This document shows positions 1 to 10,466 of a DNA stretch of 41,541 bases, piece by piece (the stretch's first letter is position 1; each line of letters opens with the position of its first letter). Location: the NCBI GenBank assembly GCA_030627705.1, contig DAOVTE010000002.1:1-41541 (forward strand). The letters are read 5' to 3'. This stretch comes from Bacteroidales bacterium (GTDB lineage Bacteria > Bacteroidota > Bacteroidia > Bacteroidales > JAFGXI01). Below the pieces are notes generated by a model. It worked only from the letters and a program-made list of their open reading frames with translations, ran no database searches and was not told where the DNA came from. Both the position numbers and the translations under genes were made by a program.

Positions 1-813
1 AAAGGTATTGGTAATGGTATATCATTAATCATTATGATTGGTATTATCGCAAGATTACCTTTCTCATTTGTAGCAGAATTTGGTAGCAGAATGGATGGAG
101 CAGGCGGTTTAGTCGCATTCTTGCTAGAAATAGTAATACTCCTTATTGTAATAATGTTCTCAATACTTCTTGTACAAGGAACTCGTAGAATTCCCGTTCA
201 ATATGCTAAACGAGTTGTTGGAAATAAACAATATGGAGGAGTTCGTCAATATATACCATTAAAAGTAAATGCATCTGGAGTAATGCCTATTATATTTGCA
301 CAAGCTTTAATGTTTGTTCCAATGATGGCAGCAGGTTTTGTAAGCTCAGATTCAGCTTCTGGTTTTGCGGCTGCATTTTCAGATTTTACAGGATTTTGGT
401 ATAACTTTACATTTGCATTAATGATTATCATTTTTACATATTTTTATACAGCTATTACGATTAATCCTAATCAAATGGCAGAAGATATGAAAAGAAATGG
501 TGGTTTTATACCAGGTATTAAACCAGGTAAAAAAACTGTAGAGTTCTTAGATGGAGTAATGTCTAAAATAACTTTACCAGGATCTATGTTTTTAGCATTA
601 ATAGCTATTTTACCAGCATTTGCTGTAATAGCAGGAATAAATAACCAATTTGCACAGTTTTATGGAGGAACATCTTTACTAATTTTAGTAGGTGTTGTTT
701 TAGACACTTTGCAACAGATAGAAAGTCATTTGTTGATGAGACATTATGATGGACTTGTTAAATCTGGTCGTATTAAAGGAAGATCAGGTGGAGCTGTTGG
801 TGCAGCTATTTAA
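1..813 (+). CDS. secY: Preprotein translocase subunit SecY, C-terminal part (5' truncated by window start)
   Basis: Frame is open from base 2-4 onward (KGIGNGISLIIMIGIIARL...); SecY motifs RRIPVQYAKR, NPNQMAEDMKRNGGFIPGIKPG; followed by map-infA-rpmJ. Confidence 0.97.
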   Translation, partial: KGIGNGISLIIMIGIIARLPFSFVAEFGSRMDGAGGLVAFLLEIVILLIVIMFSILLVQGTRRIPVQYAKRVVGNKQYGGVRQYIPLKVNASGVMPIIFAQALMFVPMMAAGFVSSDSASGFAAAFSDFTGFWYNFTFALMIIIFTYFYTAITINPNQMAEDMKRNGGFIPGIKPGKKTVEFLDGVMSKITLPGSMFLALIAILPAFAVIAGINNQFAQFYGGTSLLILVGVVLDTLQQIESHLLMRHYDGLVKSGRIKGRSGGAVGAAI

Positions 814-819
814 CGTTCT

Positions 820-1605
820 TTGATGATTTATTATAAAACAAACGAAGAAATTGAGCTGATGAGAATCAGCAACTTAATGGTTTCTAAAACTCATGCTACA
901 ATTGCAGAGTTTATGATACCAGGAGTTTCTACCCTTAAAGTAGATAAAGTTGCCGAGCAGTTTATCAGAGACAATGGAGGAGTACCAGGATTTTTAAATT
1001 ATCATGGTTTTCCAAACACATTGTGTATTTCAGTTAATAATCAAGTGGTACATGGTATACCTTCAGATTATGAAATGCAAGAAGGCGATATTGTTTCAGT
1101 AGATTGTGGTGTTGTAATGAATGGATTTCATGGAGATTCATGTTACACATTTGCAATAGGAAATATTTCTGTTGAAAAAGAAAAATTGCTAAAAATTACT
1201 CGTGAATCTTTATACAAAGGTATAGAGCAAGCAGTAGTAGGTAATCGAATTGGTGATATAGGATATGCAGTTCAACAACACGCAGAAGAAAATGGTTATT
1301 CTGTAGTAAGAGAACTTGTAGGTCACGGAATAGGAAAAAATCTTCACGAAAAGCCTGAAGTTCCCAATTATGGCAAACGAGGAAGAGGAATAAAACTAAA
1401 GGAAAATATAGTTTTAGCTATTGAACCAATGATTAATATGGGAAAAAAAGAAATAAGACAAGCTAAAGATGGATGGACAATATTTACTGCAGACAATAAA
1501 CCATCTGCACATTTTGAACATACAATAGCTGTTAAAAATAATAAAGCTGATATTCTATCAAATTTTGATATTATTGATAAAGCAGTAAATAAAGTAAAAA
1601 ATTAG
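820..1605 (+). CDS. map: Type I methionine aminopeptidase (start could be 820 or 823)
   Basis: Motifs [69 protein letters not shown]; secY-map-infA synteny. Confidence 0.97.
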   Translation: MMIYYKTNEEIELMRISNLMVSKTHATIAEFMIPGVSTLKVDKVAEQFIRDNGGVPGFLNYHGFPNTLCISVNNQVVHGIPSDYEMQEGDIVSVDCGVVMNGFHGDSCYTFAIGNISVEKEKLLKITRESLYKGIEQAVVGNRIGDIGYAVQQHAEENGYSVVRELVGHGIGKNLHEKPEVPNYGKRGRGIKLKENIVLAIEPMINMGKKEIRQAKDGWTIFTADNKPSAHFEHTIAVKNNKADILSNFDIIDKAVNKVKN

Positions 1606-1606
1606 T

Positions 1607-1828
1607 ATGGCAAAACAAGCATCCATAGAACTAGATGGTAATATTATTGACGCATTATCAAATGCTAAGTTTAAAGTAGAACTAGAAAACGGGCATGTTA
1701 TTACAGCTCACATATCTGGGAAAATGAGAATGCACTATATTAAAATTTTACCAGGTGATAAAGTAAGAGTGGAAATGTCACCATACGATTTAACTATTGG
1801 AAGAATAACTTTTAGATATAAAAAATAA
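1607..1828 (+). CDS. infA: Translation initiation factor IF-1
   Basis: [72 protein letters not shown]. Confidence 0.98.
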   Translation: MAKQASIELDGNIIDALSNAKFKVELENGHVITAHISGKMRMHYIKILPGDKVRVEMSPYDLTIGRITFRYKK

Positions 1829-1834
1829 ACTCAA

Positions 1835-1951
1835 ATGAAAGTAAGAGCATCTGTTAAGAAGAGAAGCGAGGACTGCAAAATAGTACGCAGAAAAGGACGC
1901 TTATATGTTATAAATAAAAAGAACCCTAAGTTTAAACAACGTCAAGGATAA
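1835..1951 (+). CDS. rpmJ: 50S ribosomal protein L36 (38 aa, below the cutoff of the supplied ORF track)
   Basis: Direct translation [38 protein letters not shown]; infA-rpmJ-rpsM synteny. Confidence 0.97.
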   Translation: MKVRASVKKRSEDCKIVRRKGRLYVINKKNPKFKQRQG

Positions 1952-1972
1952 TAAATAATAAATAATTTTAAT

Positions 1973-2350
1973 ATGGCTAGAATATCCGGAGTAGATATAC
2001 CTGATAATAAAAGAGGTGAGATTGGATTAACTTATATTTTTGGAATTGGAAGAAGTACTGCAATAAGTATTTTAGGTAAACTAGAAATAGAAAAAAACCA
2101 AAAAATTTCTGAATGGACTGATGATCAAATGTCTAAAGTTAGATCTTACATTGCTGATAATTTAAAAATTGAAGGTGAATTAAGATCAGAGGTTCAATTA
2201 AACATAAAACGTTTAATGGATATTGGTTCTTACAGAGGTATTAGACACAGAACAGGATTACCAGTTCGTGGACAACACACAAAAAACAATGCAAGAACTA
2301 GAAGAGGTAAAAAGAAAACAATTGCTAATAAAAAGAAAGCTACAAAATAA
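1973..2350 (+). CDS. rpsM: 30S ribosomal protein S13
   Basis: [30 protein letters not shown]...[28 protein letters not shown]. Confidence 0.98.
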   Translation: MARISGVDIPDNKRGEIGLTYIFGIGRSTAISILGKLEIEKNQKISEWTDDQMSKVRSYIADNLKIEGELRSEVQLNIKRLMDIGSYRGIRHRTGLPVRGQHTKNNARTRRGKKKTIANKKKATK

Positions 2351-2362
2351 ATAATTTTTGAT

Positions 2363-2752
2363 ATGGCGAAAAAAACTAAAGCTGCAAAGAAAAGAGTTGT
2401 AAAGATTGATGCTGTTGGGCAGATGCACATACATTCATCTTTTAATAATATTATCGTTACAATGACAAACGATAGTGGTCAAGTAATATCTTGGTCTTCT
2501 GCAGGAAAAAAAGGATTTAGAGGTTCTAAAAAGAATACCCCATATGCAGCACAAATGGCTGCTGAAGATTGTGGAAAAGCAGCTTACGATTTAGGATTGA
2601 GAAAAGTAAAAGTATATGTAAAAGGTCCTGGTGCTGGTAGAGAAGCTGCAATTAGAGCAGTATCTGGTTTAGGAATAGCTGTAGCAGAAATTACAGACGT
2701 TACACCTTTACCACATAATGGATGTCGTCCACCAAAACGAAGAAGAGTTTAA
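2363..2752 (+). CDS. rpsK: 30S ribosomal protein S11
   Basis: [43 protein letters not shown]...[18 protein letters not shown]. Confidence 0.98.
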   Translation: MAKKTKAAKKRVVKIDAVGQMHIHSSFNNIIVTMTNDSGQVISWSSAGKKGFRGSKKNTPYAAQMAAEDCGKAAYDLGLRKVKVYVKGPGAGREAAIRAVSGLGIAVAEITDVTPLPHNGCRPPKRRRV

Positions 2753-2781
2753 TTAATTAAGAAATTTAATACATTTTATAA

Positions 2782-3390
2782 ATGGCTAGATATAGAGGTC
2801 CGAAATCGAGAATTGCTAGAAAATTCGGAAGTCCTATTTATGGACCTGATAAAGTTTTAGAAAAGAAAAACTATTTACCAGGACAACACGGGGCAAACAG
2901 AAGGCGAGGAAAAAAATCTGAATATGCTGTTCAGTTATTAGAAAAACAAAAAGCTAAATATACTTACGGTGTATTAGAAAAACAATTTTCTAATTTATTC
3001 AAGAAAGCTACAAGATCTAAAGGAGTAACAGGTGAAGTATTGTTACAATTACTAGAAGCAAGATTAGATAACGTAGTATACAGATTAGGTTTATCTCCTA
3101 CAAGAGATGGAGCAAGGCAATTAGTATCACATAAACATATAGTTGTTAATGGTATTAATTTGAATATTCCTTCTTATCACGTAAAAGATGGTGACATTAT
3201 TAGTGTAAGAGAAAAATCAAAATCGTTAATAGTAATATCAGATTCGTTATCAGGTTTCAATCATTCTAAGTACTCTTGGATGGAGTGGGATCAAGAATCA
3301 ATGAGCGGAAAATTCTTAAATATTCCAACTCGAGAAGATATTCCAGAAAATATCAAAGAACAATTAATTGTAGAATTATATTCTAAATAA
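2782..3390 (+). CDS. rpsD: 30S ribosomal protein S4
   Basis: [16 protein letters not shown]...[40 protein letters not shown]4 RNA-binding region. Confidence 0.98.
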   Translation: MARYRGPKSRIARKFGSPIYGPDKVLEKKNYLPGQHGANRRRGKKSEYAVQLLEKQKAKYTYGVLEKQFSNLFKKATRSKGVTGEVLLQLLEARLDNVVYRLGLSPTRDGARQLVSHKHIVVNGINLNIPSYHVKDGDIISVREKSKSLIVISDSLSGFNHSKYSWMEWDQESMSGKFLNIPTREDIPENIKEQLIVELYSK

Positions 3391-3407
3391 TAGGTAATAA
3401 CTGTTTT

Positions 3408-4400
3408 ATGGCAATAATAGATTTTCAAAAACCAGATAAGGTAATAATGATAGACTCAGATGAAAAATTCGGAAAATTCGAATTTAGACCCCTAGAGCCT
3501 GGATATGGAGTTACCATAGGAAATGCTTTGAGAAGAATTTTGTTATCATCATTAGAGGGATTCGCTATAACTTCAATTAAGATTGAAGGAGTTGAGCACG
3601 AATTCTCAACCGTAAAAGGTGTAATCGAAGATGTAACTGAAATTATTCTAAACTTAAAGCAAGTTAGATTTAAACGTCAAATTGATGATGTAGATAATGA
3701 AGTTGTTAATGTAATTATTTCTGGCAAAGATGAATTCAAAGCTGGAGATATTACTAATTTTCTTAATAATTTCGAAGTTCTAAATCCAGATTTACTGATT
3801 TGTAAATTAGAACCTAATGTTAAATTTCAAATAGAGTTAAGTATTGACAAAGGAAGAAAATATGTTTCTGCCGAAGATAATACAAACGAAGAAGCTGAGT
3901 TTGGTATAGTACCAATCGCATCTATTCATACTCCAATTAGGAACGTTAAATATTACATCGAGAATATACGTGTAGAGCAAAAAACAGATTATGAAAAATT
4001 AGTTTTCGAAATCGAAACTGATGGTTCTATACATCCAAAAGAAGCATTAAAAGAAGCTGCTAAATTGCTTATTCATCACTTTATGTTATTTTCTGACGAA
4101 CATATTTCGCTTGATACAGGTGAAAATAAAGAAAATGAAGAATTCGACGAAGAAGTATTACATATGCGTCAACTGCTAAAAACAAAATTAGTAGATATGG
4201 ACTTATCTGTGAGAGCACTTAATTGTCTTAAAGCAGCAGATGTTGATACACTTGGCGAATTAGTTGTTTTTAATAAAAATGACTTATTAAAATTCAGAAA
4301 TTTTGGTAAAAAATCATTAACAGAATTAGATGATTTATTGATACATCTAAACCTTAATTTCGGAATGGATATATCAAAGTTTAAATTAGAAAGAGAATAA
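3408..4400 (+). CDS. rpoA: DNA-directed RNA polymerase alpha subunit
   Basis: [43 protein letters not shown]; alpha-[23 protein letters not shown]...[15 protein letters not shown]. Confidence 0.98.
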   Translation: MAIIDFQKPDKVIMIDSDEKFGKFEFRPLEPGYGVTIGNALRRILLSSLEGFAITSIKIEGVEHEFSTVKGVIEDVTEIILNLKQVRFKRQIDDVDNEVVNVIISGKDEFKAGDITNFLNNFEVLNPDLLICKLEPNVKFQIELSIDKGRKYVSAEDNTNEEAEFGIVPIASIHTPIRNVKYYIENIRVEQKTDYEKLVFEIETDGSIHPKEALKEAAKLLIHHFMLFSDEHISLDTGENKENEEFDEEVLHMRQLLKTKLVDMDLSVRALNCLKAADVDTLGELVVFNKNDLLKFRNFGKKSLTELDDLLIHLNLNFGMDISKFKLERE

Positions 4401-4435
4401 AATAATCTCATAGTAGAGAGTAATAGAAGAAAGTA

Positions 4436-5089
4436 ATGAGACACGGAAAGAAATTCAATCATTTAGGAAGAAAAACAGCACATAGAAAAGCAATGCTTTC
4501 TAATATGGCAAACTCTTTAATCCTTCACAAAAGAATTAAAACAACAGTTGCTAAAGCAAAAGCTCTTAGAGTTTATGTTGAGCCATTAATTACAAAGTCA
4601 AAAGATGATTCTACACACTCTAGAAGAGTTGTATTCTCTTATCTTAAAGATAAATATGCTGTAACCGAATTGTTTAGAGAGGTATCTACAAAAGTAGCAG
4701 ACAGACCAGGTGGTTATACAAGAATTATTAAATTAGGCAATCGTTTAGGTGATAATGCAGATATGTGCTATATCGAACTAGTTGATTATAACGAAAACTT
4801 AATAAAAGAGCCTAAAGGTAAAGCATCAACAGCTAAAAGAAGCCGTAGAGGTGGTAAAAAAACTACTACTGCTGCAAGTACTACTCCAGTAGAAACTAAA
4901 GAAGAAACTGTTGTTGAGGAAGTAAAAACAGAGGTTGAAACAAAAGCTAAAGAAGAAGTTAAAGTAGAAGCAAAAACTGAAACTAAACCCGAAGCTAAAC
5001 CAAAAGTAAAGGCAAAAGTAGAAGCAAAAGCTCCAAAGAAAGAGCCTAAGCCTAAAAAAGAGAAGAAAGAAGATAAATCTGAAGAATAG
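4436..5089 (+). CDS. rplQ: 50S ribosomal protein L17 with a low-complexity Lys/Glu/Ala/Thr C-terminal extension
   Basis: [54 protein letters not shown]; tail from about residue 130. Confidence 0.97.
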   Translation: MRHGKKFNHLGRKTAHRKAMLSNMANSLILHKRIKTTVAKAKALRVYVEPLITKSKDDSTHSRRVVFSYLKDKYAVTELFREVSTKVADRPGGYTRIIKLGNRLGDNADMCYIELVDYNENLIKEPKGKASTAKRSRRGGKKTTTAASTTPVETKEETVVEEVKTEVETKAKEEVKVEAKTETKPEAKPKVKAKVEAKAPKKEPKPKKEKKEDKSEE

Positions 5090-5106
5090 ATTTATTTCAG
5101 AATAAT

Positions 5107-5143
5107 AAAAAAAGGGTATCTAAATTTTAGATACCCTTTTTTT
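5107..5143 (+). terminator. Intrinsic terminator of the ribosomal operon
   Basis: AAAAAAA-GGGTATCTAAA-TT-TTAGATACCC-TTTTTTT perfect hairpin with T-tract, 18 nt after the rplQ stop. Confidence 0.93.
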
Positions 5144-5260
5144 GTGCATAATTCAAAGGTGTGTTTCGAAATATTTGATAAGATATTTTGTAACATGCGC
5201 TATTATTATTGAAAATAAAAAATTATCTTGCGACATACTACTTTTTTAAAATAAACAATT

Positions 5261-6196
5261 ATGAAAAAAATAAAACTATTATTTATATCTAGTTTGGTTT
5301 TACTTTATAGTTATAGCAATTCTCAAACAAAAATTAGTTTTGTAGATACTACTGCAATATGGTCTGTTGCAAAAACTTATCCTAATGCAAATGCACAATA
5401 TCCAAATTTTATTGAGACCAAAACTATATTGTATGGTTATAGTGGAGATACATTAATAGGAGGCGATTTATGGCTTAAAATGTATAGCACATTTGATTCT
5501 AGCTTTTCTTCAAACCTTACTTTGTTGGGAAATATTAGGGTGGTTGGTTCTCTAATATTATTTATGGATACGCTAGCTAATGTAGATACAATATACAATT
5601 TTAATATAAATATTGGAGATTCTGTTTTATATAATCTTGGGCAAGATATTGTTTATCTTGAAATAGAAAATATAGATAGTATTTTGATAAATAACGTTTA
5701 CCATAAACGATTTTTTATTGAAGAGCCAAATTCCCCACCATTAATATTAAATGAAGTATGGGTAGAGGGTATAGGTAGTATTAGAGGTGGACCACTATTC
5801 CCTAAATATTCTTTTTTGAGTAATCTGTATGAGTTTTCAGATTCTGTAAACTTATTGTGTTATAAGAATAATAATTCTGTGCTTTGGCAAAATACGAGCT
5901 ATTCAGGTTGTTATATTAACAATATTTTATCAATAAATAAAAATATAAATAATAAAAATGCACTAAACGTATATCCAAATCCATCGAAAAACAAATTAAT
6001 AATTGAGTATAACTTTATTGATTTTAATACTATCAATGTGGAAATTTATAATGCTAATGGATGCATAGTTTTGTCTGAAGTACTTAATAACTCTAAATTA
6101 GTAATAAACACAAACGAATTAAATCAAGGGATTTATTATATTCTTATTAAGAATGACCAGAAATTAATTAAAACAACAAAGTGGGTTAAAATTTAA
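5261..6196 (+). CDS. Secreted protein with T9SS type A-like C-terminal sorting domain, function unknown
   Basis: N-terminal signal peptide MKKIKLLFISSLVLLYSYSNSQ; C-terminus LNVYPNPSKNKLIIEYN...LNQGIYYILIKNDQKLIKTTKWVKI. Confidence 0.8.
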   Translation: MKKIKLLFISSLVLLYSYSNSQTKISFVDTTAIWSVAKTYPNANAQYPNFIETKTILYGYSGDTLIGGDLWLKMYSTFDSSFSSNLTLLGNIRVVGSLILFMDTLANVDTIYNFNINIGDSVLYNLGQDIVYLEIENIDSILINNVYHKRFFIEEPNSPPLILNEVWVEGIGSIRGGPLFPKYSFLSNLYEFSDSVNLLCYKNNNSVLWQNTSYSGCYINNILSINKNINNKNALNVYPNPSKNKLIIEYNFIDFNTINVEIYNANGCIVLSEVLNNSKLVINTNELNQGIYYILIKNDQKLIKTTKWVKI

Positions 6197-6256
6197 TATT
6201 TTTTTTGCTTAATTCTCTTACACTTGCCTCAAAAATAATTAGTATTTTGCAGCGCA

Positions 6257-9200
6257 ATGAGTACAAGAAATGTATTACATACAAAACTTGATAGTTTTAT
6301 TAGAAAATATTATAAGAACCAGATAATAAAGGGTATTATTTTATCTTTTACTATTTATATTTCTTATTATTTGGTTTTGCTTGTATTAGAGCATTTTAAT
6401 CATTTTTCAACAAATATTCGCACAGTGTTATTTTACTCAGCTCTAATTATTTTCGCATCAGTTTTTGTGTATTTTATTGCTATTCCTACATTAAAATTTC
6501 TACGAATAGGTAATATAATTTCTTACAAAAAAGCATCAAATATTATTTCTAATCATTTTGCAGATATTAAAGATAGCCTCCTAAATACCCTAGAGCTAGA
6601 AGTTCTTACACAAACAAATAGTACTGCATCTAACCAATTAATATTGGCAAGTATAGATAAAAGGGTATTGTCTTTAAGTCCTATTCCGTTTACATCTGCA
6701 ATAAATTTTAAGCAGAATTATAAATATGTAAAATATTTATTTCTAGCTTTTTTATTGGGGACATTAATATATCTTTTTTATCCTACAGTTTTTAAAAATA
6801 GTACCCAACGCTTAGTAAACTATAATACCTTCTATAAAGCAGATAGTCCGTTTAAATATAATTTGTTAAATGATTCGTTATTTGTAAAAAAAGGCGAAGA
6901 CTTCACTCTTAAACTAAAAATTACTGGCGAATTTACACCATCAGAAGTTTTTATAGAATACGGAGGTAGTAAGTTTCTTATGAAGAAAACAAAAACATCA
7001 AGTTTCGAGTACGATTTTAATAATATAAATAACGATATAGATTTTAATTTTGCCGCAAATGAGATTTATTCTAGAGATTATAGTTTAAGAACACAGCCTG
7101 CCCCGTTGGTTCTAGATTTTACTGTTACAATAGAAGTGCCATCGTATACACAAGAACAAAATCAAATAATTAAGAATGTTGGAGATATAACTATTCCTTA
7201 TGGATCTAAGTTAATTTGGAATTTTAAAACTATAGATACAGAGCAGTTACAGTTTATAATTAATGATACAAGCCTTATTGATGCTGAGAAAGAAAATCAC
7301 GATTTTGTAATAAAAAAGACATTGTATAAGTCCTTAAATTATTCAATAAACACAAGAAATAGCTTTTTCGCAAATAATAATGTTATTAATTATAATATTA
7401 ACGTTATACCAGATTTATTCCCAACAATTAAAGTGCAAGCAATTAGAGATAGCACAAATCTTAGAGTGTTTTATTTTAAAGGCTTTATTAACGACGATTA
7501 TGGATTATCTAACCTAGAGTTTATTATACATAATAAATCTAATGATGATAGTATTAGCACAATTAAAATTGATATTATTCCCAATGTATTATCGCAAGAG
7601 TTTTATTATGCTTTCGACTTTACCAATTTTTTATCTTCTGAAGAGATTGCCGAATATTATTTTAAAGTTTGGGATAATGATGCAGTAAGTGGAAATAAAT
7701 TTTCTAAATCTACTGTTTATTCTATAAAATTACCATCGAAAGAAGAAGTGCAGAATTTAATTGATGAAAAAAATAAAGAATTAGAAAATAAGCTTAACGA
7801 AAGCACAAAACTTATAAATGATATAAAAAAAGATATAGAGAAGCTACAGGAAGATATAATTAATGATAAATCTAATTCTTGGGAGCAAACAAAATCCTTG
7901 CAAAATATTATAAAAAAGCAGAATAAATTAAATCAGATAGTAGAAAATCTAGCTCAAGAAAATGCCGAGAATAATAAAATGAAAAACGAATTCTTAAATC
8001 AAGAAAAGGATATTCTCGAAAAACAAAAGCAGATAGAAGAATTAATGGAGAGTGTACTTTCAGATGAGCTTAAAAAACTAATGAAGGAATTGCAAGAAAT
8101 GATGAAAGATTTTAAACCAGAGGAGTTTAATAAACTTGCTGAGGATTTAAAAATGTCTAACGAAGAAATGAACGACCAATTAGATAGGAATCTAGAACTG
8201 CTCAAGCAAATGAAGGTTGAACAAAGAATAGAAGAAACTATAAATAAATTAGAAGAATTAGCCCAGAAACAAGAAAAATTATCTGAGCAAGCAAAAGATA
8301 AAAGCAAAATAGAAGACACAAAAAAACAGCAAGTAGAGCAAGAAAAGGAATTTGAAGAAATAAAAGAAAAATATAAAAAAGCCCAAGAGGAGAATAAGGA
8401 ACTAGAAAATCCGATGAGTCTTGATGAGCTTAGTGAAGAAGAAAAGGAACTAGACGAGGATTTTAAGAAATCAAATGAAAATTTACAAAATAAGAATTCT
8501 TCTAAGGCTAGTAAAAGTCAGAAAAAAACATCTCAAGATTTAAAAAAGATGTCTTCTATGCTAAAGAGCATGATGAAACAAAATGCAGAAGCTCAAGCTA
8601 CTGAAGATATGGATAACCTTAGAAATATTATAGATAATCTAACAATCTTTTCTTTTAGTCAAGAAGAATTAATTTCGGTACTAAATGGATTAAGTAATAG
8701 AAATCCAATATACGTAGAAACCGTTAATAATCAGTATCAATTAGAGCAGCGATTTAAAGTAATAAATGACTCGTTATATGCTTTAAGCAAAAGGGTAACG
8801 CAAATATCTACACCTATTAGGTCTGAGTTGTTGAGTATTAAATCTGACTTATCTGAAATAACAGTGTTGTTAGAAGATAGAAAAAATTCACGAACTAAAA
8901 TAAAGCAGCAAAATGTGATGACATCTGCTAATAATCTATTGCTTTTATTGTCTGAAATGTTACAGCAAATGCAAAAGCAGCAGGCTCAAAAAATGAAAGG
9001 TGATCAACAATGCCAAAAACCTGGAAATGGAAAACCGTCTTTGTCTAAAATGAAAAGCTCTCAGAAATCGCTAAAAAAGCAATTAGAATCTATGATGCAA
9101 CAAATGAAAGATGGTAATAAAGGTAAAGATGGAAAACCAAAGTCGTCAGGTTTAAGTAAACAACTTGCTCAATCTTTAGCACAACAAGAAAAATTTGAAC

Positions 9201-9580
9201 AAGCATTGAATTCTATAATGAATTCGTCTTCTGTAAATCCAGAAACAGCAAAACAACTAAATGAGATAAAAAAATTAGTTGAACAGAACAAAAATGACAT
9301 TGCTAATAGAAATATTACTAACCAAACCATAAATAGGCAAAACAATATAATTACAAGGCTATTACAGGCAGAGAATTCTGATTACGAAAGAGAGCTAGAT
9401 AAAAAAAGAAAGTCTGAAGAAGAAAAAAATCAAAAATATAGTAACCCTAGAGAGTTTTTCGAGTATAAGGACATACAAACTAATTTTAACGAAATGCTAA
9501 ATGTTAAAAGTATAAGGCTTAATAAGTACTATCAAAAGAAGTATAAATCATATATCATTAATGTTAATTTGAAAAATTAA
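6257..9580 (+). CDS. Large DUF4175-like membrane protein with extended coiled coil (1107 aa)
   Basis: Two to three N-terminal TM segments, a central beta-rich domain, then long K/E/Q/N/M-rich coiled coil; size and neighbours (HATPase, ybeY) fit Bacteroidota DUF4175 proteins. Confidence 0.7.
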   Translation: MSTRNVLHTKLDSFIRKYYKNQIIKGIILSFTIYISYYLVLLVLEHFNHFSTNIRTVLFYSALIIFASVFVYFIAIPTLKFLRIGNIISYKKASNIISNHFADIKDSLLNTLELEVLTQTNSTASNQLILASIDKRVLSLSPIPFTSAINFKQNYKYVKYLFLAFLLGTLIYLFYPTVFKNSTQRLVNYNTFYKADSPFKYNLLNDSLFVKKGEDFTLKLKITGEFTPSEVFIEYGGSKFLMKKTKTSSFEYDFNNINNDIDFNFAANEIYSRDYSLRTQPAPLVLDFTVTIEVPSYTQEQNQIIKNVGDITIPYGSKLIWNFKTIDTEQLQFIINDTSLIDAEKENHDFVIKKTLYKSLNYSINTRNSFFANNNVINYNINVIPDLFPTIKVQAIRDSTNLRVFYFKGFINDDYGLSNLEFIIHNKSNDDSISTIKIDIIPNVLSQEFYYAFDFTNFLSSEEIAEYYFKVWDNDAVSGNKFSKSTVYSIKLPSKEEVQNLIDEKNKELENKLNESTKLINDIKKDIEKLQEDIINDKSNSWEQTKSLQNIIKKQNKLNQIVENLAQENAENNKMKNEFLNQEKDILEKQKQIEELMESVLSDELKKLMKELQEMMKDFKPEEFNKLAEDLKMSNEEMNDQLDRNLELLKQMKVEQRIEETINKLEELAQKQEKLSEQAKDKSKIEDTKKQQVEQEKEFEEIKEKYKKAQEENKELENPMSLDELSEEEKELDEDFKKSNENLQNKNSSKASKSQKKTSQDLKKMSSMLKSMMKQNAEAQATEDMDNLRNIIDNLTIFSFSQEELISVLNGLSNRNPIYVETVNNQYQLEQRFKVINDSLYALSKRVTQISTPIRSELLSIKSDLSEITVLLEDRKNSRTKIKQQNVMTSANNLLLLLSEMLQQMQKQQAQKMKGDQQCQKPGNGKPSLSKMKSSQKSLKKQLESMMQQMKDGNKGKDGKPKSSGLSKQLAQSLAQQEKFEQALNSIMNSSSVNPETAKQLNEIKKLVEQNKNDIANRNITNQTINRQNNIITRLLQAENSDYERELDKKRKSEEEKNQKYSNPREFFEYKDIQTNFNEMLNVKSIRLNKYYQKKYKSYIINVNLKN

Positions 9581-9644
9581 TAATTATTTTATTAGAGAAA
9601 ATATTAAATCACTTAATATTATTTCTTCAGAGTAAACTATTTAT

Positions 9645-10040
9645 ATGGAAAGTAAGATTGAATTTATATCTGAGAAAATAAATCTAAATAAGGCTGAAAA
9701 GTTTGTGGAAGAAATTAATAAAGAATTTAATTTATCTGAAGTAGTTTATGGCAATATATTAGTATCAGTAACAGAGGCAGTAAACAATGCAATATTGCAC
9801 GGAAATAAGCTTGATAAAACAAAAAATGTTGGTTTAGAATGTGAAATATCAAAAAAAGAAATCTCTTTTAAAGTAAGTGATGATGGGCAAGGTTTTGATT
9901 TTGACAATATTCCTGATCCTACATTACCAGAAAATATTGAGAAGTTAAATGGTAGGGGAGTATTTCTTATTAAAAACCTATCAGATAAAATGGAATTCTT
10001 TAATAATGGTTCCGTTATCGAATTCAAATTTAATATTTAA
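9645..10040 (+). CDS. Anti-sigma-factor-like serine kinase (HATPase_c / RsbW-SpoIIAB-like)
   Basis: N box SVTEAVNNAILHGNK; DDGQGFDFDNIPDPTLPENIEKLNGRGVFLIKNLSDKMEF. Confidence 0.87.
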   Translation: MESKIEFISEKINLNKAEKFVEEINKEFNLSEVVYGNILVSVTEAVNNAILHGNKLDKTKNVGLECEISKKEISFKVSDDGQGFDFDNIPDPTLPENIEKLNGRGVFLIKNLSDKMEFFNNGSVIEFKFNI

Positions 10041-10046
10041 CAATTA

Positions 10047-10466
10047 ATGCCAATTAAATTCTTTGTGCAAGATAAGAACCCTCCTAAGTTTTTGCGAAAA
10101 CAAGTAAAATTATGGATTAGTAGCTGTGTGCATGAGCGAGGTTATGTTCTTGGCGAGATTAATTATATATTTTGTTCCGATGAATATTTGTTAGAAATTA
10201 ACAAGGAATACTTACAACATAATTATTTTACAGACATTATTACGTTTAATTACAACGAAGATAAAACTATAAATTCTGATATTTATATCAGTGTAGATAG
10301 GGTAAAAGAAAATGCAAAAACATTTAATCAAACTATTGTTAATGAGTTTTATAGAGTGTTAATTCATGGGATATTACACCTCACAGGTCAAAATGATAAA
10401 ACAAAAAAGGAAGAAATTCAGATGCGAAAATTTGAGGATTTGTGTCTTTCTAAAATAAAATTTTAG
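10047..10466 (+). CDS. ybeY: rRNA maturation RNase YbeY
   Basis: LLEINKEYLQHNYFTDIITFNY, GDIYISVDRV-like segment, HGILHLTGQNDKTKKEEIQMRKFEDLCL. Confidence 0.9.
   Translation: MPIKFFVQDKNPPKFLRKQVKLWISSCVHERGYVLGEINYIFCSDEYLLEINKEYLQHNYFTDIITFNYNEDKTINSDIYISVDRVKENAKTFNQTIVNEFYRVLIHGILHLTGQNDKTKKEEIQMRKFEDLCLSKIKF

Noticed and set aside
246-431. Minus-strand ORF inside secY
   Set aside because: Antisense to a conserved core gene, no initiation or family evidence
2230-2430. Minus-strand hydrophobic ORF across rpsM/rpsK
   Set aside because: Hydrophobicity is an artefact of reading Lys-rich codons in reverse (AAA to TTT)
4169-4462. Minus-strand ORF antisense to rpoA/rplQ
   Set aside because: Overlaps two certain genes, no domain
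7999-8319. Minus-strand Ser/Phe-rich ORF in the DUF4175-like gene
   Set aside because: Reverse reading of coiled-coil Lys/Glu codons
9600-9620. AATATTAA-atcac-TTAATATT hairpin between the DUF4175-like gene and the HATPase gene
   Set aside because: Short A/T-only stem in an AT-rich spacer, no T-tract; not distinguishable from chance
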